Below the pieces are notes generated by a model, which was not told the DNA's origin, made no database searches, and saw only the letters and a list, made by a program, of their open reading frames with translations. Positions 58,205-64,000 of a DNA stretch of 64,000 nucleotides are shown here, piece after piece. The translations under genes and the position numbers were made by a program. Position 1 is the stretch's first letter. Every line of letters starts with the position of its first letter. The stretch covers positions 1 through 64,000 of the forward strand of contig CANSMW010000010.1 of assembly GCA_947648215.1 (NCBI GenBank). The letters run 5' to 3'. The stretch comes from an uncultured Clostridium sp. (GTDB lineage Bacteria > Bacillota > Clostridia > TANB77 > CAG-508).

Positions 58205-58231
58205 AGAAAAAATGTCGAAAGGAAGAGAAAG

Positions 58232-59111
58232 ATGAATGTATTAAATTTGGATGATTTTACGACAGAAGAGATTTGCAAAATTTTAGATTTAGCAGGGGAA
58301 TTTAAGAACGGGAAACAAGTGGATTATGAAGGAAAAAAGGTAATCGCGAATTTGTTTTTTGAGCCTTCTACAAGAACACATTATAGTTTTGATATGGCAG
58401 CTTTACGTTTGGGGTGTAAAACACAAAACTTTGATGCTGGAAATTCTAGCTTAAAAAAAGGAGAAAGTTTATACGATACCGTAAAAACATTTGAAATGTT
58501 TGGAGCCGATGCACTTGTGATTCGTCATGTGGAAAATGAGTATTATAAACAACTAGAAAAAATTGGAATTCCTATTTTAAATGCGGGAGATGGAACAGGA
58601 AATCATCCTTCCCAATCCTTACTAGACTTACTAACCATAAGACAAGAATTTGGGGAATTTGAAGGACTAAAAGTGGTTATTGTAGGCGATATTCGTCATT
58701 CTAGAGTGGCTCATACCAACTTTAAAGTGATGCAAAGGCTTGGTATGGAAGTATATACTTCCCGGACCACTAGAATACAAAGAAGAAGGGTATAATTATG
58801 TGGAATTTGACGATATTATTAGTAAAGTAGATGTTGTGATGTTACTTCGTGTACAACATGAAAGACATGAAGAAAAAATGCACGAAACGGTAGAAGAATA
58901 TCATGAAAAATATGGCTTAAATAAAAAAAGAGTACAAGCCATGAAAGATAGCGCCATTATCATGCACCCAGCACCATTTAATCGAAATGTAGAAATTGCA
59001 GATGATGTAGTAGAATGTGAAAAATCTCGCATTTTTAAGCAAGTACAAAATGGCGTATTTATAAGAATGGCACTAATTTATATGGTTTTGGATGATACTT
59101 CGAAGAAATAA
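58232..59111 (+). CDS. pyrB: Aspartate carbamoyltransferase catalytic chain, CGG-recoded
   Basis: About 292 residues. FEPSTRTHYSFDMA (carbamoyl-phosphate site), NAGDGTGNHPSQSLLDLLT and HPAPFNRNVEI are present; the enzyme makes carbamoyl aspartate for pyrimidines. CGG at 58763-58765 (TCC CGG A), read +1, gives VYTSGPLEYKEEGYNYVEFD, restoring the aspartate domain. No pyrI or other pyr gene adjoins. RBS GAAAGGAAG. Confidence 0.93.
58763..58765 (+). other. CGG +1 recoding site in pyrB
   Basis: In-frame TCC CGG A. Read +1 it gives Thr-Ser-Gly-Pro-Leu-Glu. Unshifted, the frame ends at 58795. Confidence 0.83.
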
Positions 59112-59120
59112 CGATTAAAA

Positions 59121-59169
59121 GGCCCCTTTACTTAAGGGGGCTGTCAGCGAAGCTGAATGGGGGATTTTA
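59121..59169. repeat. MITE-like short repeat (GGCCCCTTTACTTAAGG type)
   Basis: GGCCCCTTTACTTAAGGGGG followed by CTGTCAGCGAAGCTGAATGG. After it, the gap to 59322 shows only AT-rich sequence. Confidence 0.75.
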
Positions 59170-59322
59170 GTTACAATTTTAGGAGAAAATGTATAAAAAC
59201 TACTTGTACAAAAATAATATCTATGATATATTTTTATATAGATATTTGAAAAATCCAGAGGTATAAGATAGAAAAAAGTCTAGTATGCCTTAAAAGCGAA
59301 GCAAGAAAGGGATGGGATTTTT

Positions 59323-60051
59323 ATGGAAAATGAAGCAATGGATAAAGATAAAAAAACCATTTTAATTGTAGATGATGAACAACACATTGTAGACATCTTA
59401 GTTTATAATCTACAAAAAGAAGGATATAATACCTTACAAGCAAATGACGGATTAACAGCAGTGGATATTGCTCTTAGCAAAAAGCCGGATTTAATTTTGC
59501 TAGACATTATGCTTCCAAAAATGGATGGACTAGCGGTTTGTAAACGAATTCGTCACACCCTAAATGTGCCAATTTTAATGTTAACCGCAAAAGATGAGGA
59601 AATTGATAAAATTCTAGGGTTAGAATTAGGAGCAGACGATTATGTAACAAAACCATTTAGTGTAAGAGAATTAATGGCAAGAATTAAAGCCAATTTAAGA
59701 AAAGCAGAAGTATCACTAGAAGAAGTAGAAGAAAAAACAGAAATGGCAAATAAGATTGTAGTAGGAGATTTAACCCTAGATTTAGATAAATTTGAAGTAC
59801 AAGTAAAAGGAGAGGTAGTAGACTTAACCTTACGCGAATTTGAAGTATTAAAATATTTAGCAAGTCAACCAGGGCAAGTCATTACAAGAGAAGTATTACT
59901 AGAAAAAGTATGGGGCTATGAATATTATGGAGATATTCGAACCGTGGATGTAACCGTAAGAAGAATTCGTGAAAAAATCGAAAAAGACACCTCAGCTCCA
60001 AAAATACTAATCACCAAAAGAGGAGTTGGCTATTACATTTCCGCAAGATAA
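59323..60051 (+). CDS. PhoP/OmpR-type response regulator
   Basis: 242 residues. Receiver with the acidic pair in IVDDEQHIVDIL, phospho-acceptor Asp in LILLDIMLP and Lys in YVTKPF. The winged helix has LTLREFEVLKYLA and DIRTVDVTVRRIREKI. Partner of the kinase at 60243. Closest in style to PhoP/WalR of Firmicutes; the inputs cannot be told. A terminator and repeats separate the two genes, so the kinase may be only partly cotranscribed. Confidence 0.9.
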   Translation: MENEAMDKDKKTILIVDDEQHIVDILVYNLQKEGYNTLQANDGLTAVDIALSKKPDLILLDIMLPKMDGLAVCKRIRHTLNVPILMLTAKDEEIDKILGLELGADDYVTKPFSVRELMARIKANLRKAEVSLEEVEEKTEMANKIVVGDLTLDLDKFEVQVKGEVVDLTLREFEVLKYLASQPGQVITREVLLEKVWGYEYYGDIRTVDVTVRRIREKIEKDTSAPKILITKRGVGYYISAR

Positions 60052-60070
60052 AAAAATAAAAACAAATAAA

Positions 60071-60109
60071 AGTCAGAAATCAGGTAACCATTCTGATTTC
60101 TGTCTTTTT
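60071..60109 (+). terminator. Intrinsic terminator
   Basis: CAGAAATCAG and CTGATTTCTG around GTAACCATT, followed by TCTTTTT. Confidence 0.8.
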
Positions 60110-60124
60110 CGTAACACAGGTTGA

Positions 60125-60203
60125 AGGGGCGATTGAAATCGCCCTCCATATTGCAAAAATTCAAAAATGTGCCGGTAGGGGTTGCATACCATGCAGGCCC
60201 CTA
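60125..60203. repeat. Two palindromic repeats between regulator and kinase
   Basis: AGGGGCGATTGAAATCGCCCT (60125-60145) and TAGGGGTTGCATACCATGCA followed by GGCCCCT (60176-60202). Confidence 0.65.
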
Positions 60204-60242
60204 AGGGATAAAATTTTGATATTACACAAAAAGGGGATTAAC

Positions 60243-61679
60243 ATGGTAAAAAATGTACAATTAAAAATTATATTAATTTTTACAGTATTAACCATTCTTT
60301 TAATTACAGGAATTAGCACCTATTTTCTACACCAGTTACAAGACATTAACTCACAAATCGTGCAAGAAGCAAATAAAGAACAATTAGCAAGTGAAACGAG
60401 TGATATTGTAAAACAAGGTACTTGGTTTATGATTTATGCGATTGTTGGTTTTTGCTTAATTGCTACGGTTGTTTTTGGCTTTATTACCGCAAAAGTAACA
60501 AAACCCATTAACAAATTAATCAGTAGTGCCAAACGCATTGCAGCAGGAGAAGAAGTAGAAATTAAAAAGGTAGGACAAAAAGAAGATAAACAAGTAAATG
60601 AATTAGTAGACGCATTTGGATTAATGACCAGTGAACTAAAAGAAAACTTAAACGAAGTATCCAGACAAAAAAATCAAATTGAAACTATTTTACTACATAT
60701 GACTGATGGGATTATTGCTTTTAATATGGAAGGAAAAATCATCTTAGTAAACCCAGCAGCAACAAGGTTATTACGAATTATGCCAGAAGAAGAAACCTTT
60801 GAAAAAATCTTCGAAAAGCTAAACATCGAAATCAATATGGAAAAGATTATTTACTTAGACAACTGGACTTCCTCCGAAGAAAGGGTAACCCTAGGAGATA
60901 CCAACATCAATCTATTTTTTGCACCACTTAAAAATGAAAACGAAACCCCAGCAGGAGTTATGGTAGTAATACAAGACATTACCGAGCATGTAAAACTAGA
61001 CAACATGAGAAAAGAATTTGTAGCCGATGTATCGCATGAACTAAAAACACCAATTACCTCTATTATGGGGTATGCCGATACTTTACTAGAAGGAGAATAC
61101 GACAAACAAACACAAGACAAATTCTTAAGCGTAATTGCATCAGAGGCAAGAAGAATGGCGAAATTAGTAACCGACCTTTTGGCACTATCTAGGTTCGATA
61201 ATAACCAAATTAAACAAGAAAAAGAGGAATTTGATTTAGGAGAACTCGTAAAAAAATGCCAAGAAAGAGTACAACCACAAATTAAACAAAAACGCCACCA
61301 AGTAGAATGTTTTGTAACCGCCAATGTACCACCAGTATATGCTGATAAAGACGGAATTTCGAGAGTCATTCTAAATGTGTTAACCAATAGTATCAAATAC
61401 ACAGGGGAAGAAGGGCATATTAAAATATACGTAGGTTTTGTATACAACGATGCCTACATTAAAGTGATTGATAATGGGCTAGGCATTCCAGAAGAAGACC
61501 TATCTAGAATTTTTGAAAGGTTTTACCGTGTCGATAAAGCCCGTACAAGAGAAATGGGAGGAACTGGATTAGGTTTATCGATTGCCAAAGAAATATTAGA
61601 CAGAAATGGTGGCAGTATCGATATAAAAAGCGAACAAGGACAAGGCACTGAGGTTGTAATCCGAATACCAACAAAATGA
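60243..61679 (+). CDS. PhoR/WalK-type sensor histidine kinase
   Basis: 478 residues from the ATG at 60243 (AAGGGG upstream; a TTG at 60216 is less likely). Two membrane helices around a very short extracytoplasmic loop (about 45 residues), HAMP, PAS, phospho-acceptor His in VADVSHELKTPITS, N box NVLTNSIKYT and G boxes DNGLGIP and GGTGLGLSIAKE. Cognate to the regulator at 59323. Confidence 0.92.
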   Translation: MVKNVQLKIILIFTVLTILLITGISTYFLHQLQDINSQIVQEANKEQLASETSDIVKQGTWFMIYAIVGFCLIATVVFGFITAKVTKPINKLISSAKRIAAGEEVEIKKVGQKEDKQVNELVDAFGLMTSELKENLNEVSRQKNQIETILLHMTDGIIAFNMEGKIILVNPAATRLLRIMPEEETFEKIFEKLNIEINMEKIIYLDNWTSSEERVTLGDTNINLFFAPLKNENETPAGVMVVIQDITEHVKLDNMRKEFVADVSHELKTPITSIMGYADTLLEGEYDKQTQDKFLSVIASEARRMAKLVTDLLALSRFDNNQIKQEKEEFDLGELVKKCQERVQPQIKQKRHQVECFVTANVPPVYADKDGISRVILNVLTNSIKYTGEEGHIKIYVGFVYNDAYIKVIDNGLGIPEEDLSRIFERFYRVDKARTREMGGTGLGLSIAKEILDRNGGSIDIKSEQGQGTEVVIRIPTK

Positions 61680-61683
61680 TAAA

Positions 61684-61757
61684 TAGGGGCGAAATTCATT
61701 TTCGCACAGACAAAAATAACCGAATTGCATGTAGGGGTCGATGCCCACATCGACCCG
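61684..61757. repeat. Palindromic repeat pair before lepB
   Basis: AGGGGCGAAATTCATTTTCG, then CACAGACAAAAATAACC, then GTAGGGGTCGATGCCCACAT with CGACCCGCA. The spacer CAGACAAAAA is shared with the copy at 15699. Confidence 0.65.
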
Positions 61758-61787
61758 CAAATAACGCCAAAATTAGGAGGATATAAA

Positions 61788-62438
61788 ATGAACGAAGAGG
61801 GAAAATGGAGTAAAAAAGAAATATTAGAATGGGTGTATTGCATTGTGATTGCTGTTGTATTAGCCTTGCTAGTACGCTATTTCGTTGGTACTCCAACCAT
61901 TGTACAACAACCCTCTATGTACCCAACCCTAAAACCAGGTGAGCGTCTTATCCTAAACCGAACCGTAAGAACCATAAAGAAAATGCCAAGCCGTGGCGAT
62001 ATTGTTACTTTCGAGGCACCAAGCAAAGGCTATGTATCACCAGTCGAAGCAAACCTAAAAAATCCAATTGCTACCTATGATTATAAAATAAAAGGGGTAT
62101 TTAGCAAACTTCGTTACTATGTACTAGAAATTGGAAAAACTAGCTACATTAAACGTGTTATAGGGCTTCCCGGCGAACATATCAAAATTGAAAACGGAAA
62201 AGTCTATATAAACGGAGAAGAACTAGACGAACCCTATCTAGGAGACAGCGTAAAAACCGAATCCCTAGAAGGCGTATTTACCGACATCATTGTTCCACAA
62301 AATACCGTATTCGTCATGGGAGATAACCGCCCACAGAGCACAGACTCCAGAAGATTTGGCTGTATCCCCCTAGAAAAAATCGAAAGCAAAGTATGGATTC
62401 GTTTCTGGCCATTTGATTTGTTTGGTGGTGTAGAATAA
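61788..62438 (+). CDS. lepB: Signal peptidase I
   Basis: 216 residues from the ATG at 61788 (AGGAGG upstream). One N-terminal membrane helix, catalytic Ser in QQPSMYPTL, Lys in YIKRVIGLPGEHI, and the C-terminal FVMGDNRPQSTDSRRFG box. Removes signal peptides at the outer face of the membrane. Sip-type size and layout of Firmicutes. Confidence 0.95.
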   Translation: MNEEGKWSKKEILEWVYCIVIAVVLALLVRYFVGTPTIVQQPSMYPTLKPGERLILNRTVRTIKKMPSRGDIVTFEAPSKGYVSPVEANLKNPIATYDYKIKGVFSKLRYYVLEIGKTSYIKRVIGLPGEHIKIENGKVYINGEELDEPYLGDSVKTESLEGVFTDIIVPQNTVFVMGDNRPQSTDSRRFGCIPLEKIESKVWIRFWPFDLFGGVE

Positions 62439-62446
62439 AAAATATA

Positions 62447-62475
62447 TTGAAAAATAAATAAAAATGCGGTATAAT
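62447..62475 (+). promoter_or_regulatory. Promoter of holB-ricT
   Basis: TTGAAA (62447-62452), 17 bases, TATAAT (62470-62475). Confidence 0.7.
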
Positions 62476-62510
62476 GCAATAGAAGATTAAGAATAAAGGA
62501 AATAAGAAAC

Positions 62511-63402
62511 ATGGCTTTTGAAAATTTGGTAGGAAATGAAGAGGTAAAAAAATTACTTGTTTCTATGGTGGAGCAAAGGAAAATAACACATGGCTATTTG
62601 TTTGTAGGACCAAGTGGAATAGGGAAAACCTTATTTGCAAAAGAGTTTGCAAAAATGATTTTATGCGAGAAACAAAACGCATGTGGTAAATGCAAATCTT
62701 GTTTGCAATTAGAAGAGGACAATCAGCCAGATTTTGTTTTGATAAAACCAGAAGAAGGAAAAATTAAAATTGAACAAATAAGACGGAATGCAAGCAAAAA
62801 TTCTAGAAAAGCCAATTATTTCTACTAAAAAAGTATATATCCTAAAAGATGCAGACACGATGACAAAAGAAGCAGGAAATTGTTTATTAAAAACACTAGA
62901 AGAGCCACCAGAGTATGTTACCATTATTCTGATTGCGAGTAATGAAAGTGCATTACTAAATACCATTCGTTCTCGTTTAATGAAAGTGGTATTTCGAAAA
63001 ATAGAAGATATGACCTTACAAGAGTTTCTACAAAGAAATCATATGCTACAAGACCTAACAAAGGAGCGTTTGCAAGCCTTTAACGGGAGCATTGAAAGGG
63101 CACAAAAGATAGAACAAAAAAAAGAAATCTATGAGGAAATACAAAACATTTTTGGAAACATAGAGAATTACCAATTACTAGACATTATTCACCAATTAGA
63201 AGTTTTGTACCAAAACAAAGAAATCATAGAAGACCTACTTGATTATATTACCATTTTATTCATGCAAAAAGCAAAAACAAATGCCAAATATATTACCTAT
63301 ATAGAAACCATAGAAGAAGTAAAGAAAAATCTAAAATTGAATGGCAATTACGATATGTGTATCGATAAAATGCTATTTAGCATATGGGAGGAATCAGTTT
63401 GA
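62511..63402 (+). CDS. holB: DNA polymerase III subunit delta', CGG-recoded
   Basis: About 296 residues. Clamp-loader fold with GPSGIGKTLFAKEFA (about 33-47), zinc cysteines in CEKQNACGKCKSC, LKTLEEPPEYV and the Arg finger region SRLMKVVF. CGG at 62784-62786 (AGA CGG A), read +1, gives KIEQIRGMQAKILEKPIIST, the normal joint before the second half. Without it the protein stops at about 104. The stop overlaps the ricT start by four bases. Confidence 0.9.
62784..62786 (+). other. CGG +1 recoding site in holB
   Basis: In-frame AGA CGG A. Read +1 it gives Ile-Arg-Gly-Met-Gln-Ala-Lys. Confidence 0.78.
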
Positions 63403-64000
63403 AAGAAATTATAGGAGTTCGTTTTAAAAGGCCTGGAAAAATTTATTTTTTTGACCCAAAACATTATAAACTAAAAAAGGGACAACATGTTATTGTAGAA
63501 ACAGCAATGGGGCAAGAGTTTGCAGAAGTAATAATAGAAAATAAATTACTTCCAGAAGAAAAAATAGAAAACGATTTAAAGCCAATTATAAGAGTAGCAG
63601 GCTACAAAGATTATAAACATCATGAGGAAAATAAAAAGCAAGAAAAAGAGGCATTTCGTATTTGTGAAGAGCAAATAAAAAAGCACAAACTCGCAATGAA
63701 TTTAACCGATGTGGAATATAAATTTGATAATAGCAAAGTCTTATTTTATTTTACTGCAGATGGTAGAATCGATTTTCGCGAACTTGTAAAAGACTTAGCT
63801 GCTATTTTTAAAACCAGAATTGAACTTCGCCAAATTGGAGTAAGAGATGAAGTAAAACGAATTGGCGGAAACGGTATGTGTGGAAGACAATTATGTTGTA
63901 CGACTTTTTTACCAAACTTTGAAACCGTATCGATTAAAATGGCAAAAGAACAAAACATTTCGCTAAATCCATCCAAAATATCGGGTAATTGTGGAAGATT
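63399..64000 (+). CDS. ricT: PSP1-domain protein RicT/YaaT, cut by the window end
   Basis: 200 residues visible from a TTG start that overlaps the holB stop (TTGA), with GGGAGGAA upstream. RIELRQIGVRDEVKRIGGNG then MCGRQLCCTTFLPNFETVSI is the PSP1 signature with its cysteines. RicT (YaaT) acts with RicA and RicF in RNA processing and phosphorelay control in Bacillus, where it also follows holB. Confidence 0.9.
   Translation, partial: MKEIIGVRFKRPGKIYFFDPKHYKLKKGQHVIVETAMGQEFAEVIIENKLLPEEKIENDLKPIIRVAGYKDYKHHEENKKQEKEAFRICEEQIKKHKLAMNLTDVEYKFDNSKVLFYFTADGRIDFRELVKDLAAIFKTRIELRQIGVRDEVKRIGGNGMCGRQLCCTTFLPNFETVSIKMAKEQNISLNPSKISGNCGR

Noticed and set aside
8348..62786. Explaining the 18 breaks as sequencing or assembly errors
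   Set aside because: Errors would not respect the reading frame. All 18 create an in-frame CGG before a Gly codon, none falls before the many other GG dinucleotides (TGG, AGG, or across codons), and none but the weak NUDIX-tail case is tied to a homopolymer. Raw reads are still needed to close this.
8348..62786. CGG reassigned to another amino acid as a normal three-base codon
   Set aside because: Reading CGG as any triplet leaves the downstream frame wrong in all 18 cases. A +1 shift is required to recover the conserved sequence.
8348..62786. Massive pseudogenisation
   Set aside because: The affected genes include pcrA, holB, pyrB and purE, show no loss of coding quality downstream, and apart from the GNAT TAA carry no stops or other indels.
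1..64000. tRNA and rRNA genes
   Set aside because: None was recognised in the intergenic spaces. The only structural RNA clearly seen is SRP RNA at 51930. In particular, the tRNA that might read CGGN is not in this window.

Overview
This is AT-rich DNA from a low-GC Gram-positive bacterium, most likely an uncultured spore-forming member of the Clostridia. The evidence is cwlD, two small CotF-like coat genes, a YqgT-like M14 peptidase, AGGAGG-type ribosome binding sites and Bacillus-like gene pairs (holB-ricT, dnaX-ybaB). Most of the window is ordinary chromosome.

The most important observation concerns decoding. Fourteen otherwise well-conserved genes (ndvB, an HD-GYP gene, pcrA, dacF, comEA, purE, a pfkB-type kinase, a GNAT gene, a nuclease gene, hsdR, an M14 peptidase gene, a wzc-like gene, pyrB and holB) each appear to be broken by a +1 frameshift, 18 in total. 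Every shift falls exactly at an in-frame CGG codon. Skipping its C restores the conserved protein, with the next triplet (GGA, GGG or GGT) read as glycine. I found no in-frame CGG read as arginine in any recognisable chromosomal gene, although out-of-frame CGG is common. This fits a code-level rule (CGGN read as one glycine, or obligatory +1 slippage at an unassigned CGG) better than decay or sequencing error. Coordinates below give the full, recoded genes.

Layout. 1-400: a convergent two-promoter locus that looks like a Fst/par-type type I toxin-antitoxin. 404-8654: a giant cyclic beta-glucan synthase-like gene. 8.8-16.5 kb: cell-wall and signalling genes (3D-domain protein, exoA, AI-2E transporter, HD-GYP, CmpB-like protein, GGDEF protein, cwlD). 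16.8-26.8 kb: DUF4143 ATPase, pcrA, dacF, comEA, purH-purC-purE and a sugar-kinase-like gene. 26.9-33.0 kb: small accessory enzymes (dGTPase-like, FMN reductase, NUDIX, GNAT, cupin, MazG, nuclease). 33.2-39.6 kb: a type I restriction-modification operon (hsdM-hsdS-hsdR) followed by an Spx/ArsC-like gene.

40353-48881 is an ~8.5-kb integrative element bounded by a two-base TT core. It carries a II/X-type replication protein, small unknown genes, a resolvase with a res-like site, an orphan HsdS-like protein and a large serine integrase. It sits inside the HxxE zinc motif of an M14 peptidase gene (parts at 39619-40352 and 48880-49070), and exact excision would restore the reading frame.

49.2-64 kb: an RHH-like protein, a wzc-like kinase with a near-leaderless promoter, SRP RNA, dnaX-ybaB, CotF-like coat genes, an M23 peptidase, a HAD hydrolase, lemA, pyrB, a PhoP/PhoR-type pair, lepB, holB and the start of ricT. 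Short palindromic repeats (GTAGGGGTCGAT type) and a MITE-like family (GGCCCCTTTACTTAAGG type) are scattered between chromosomal genes.
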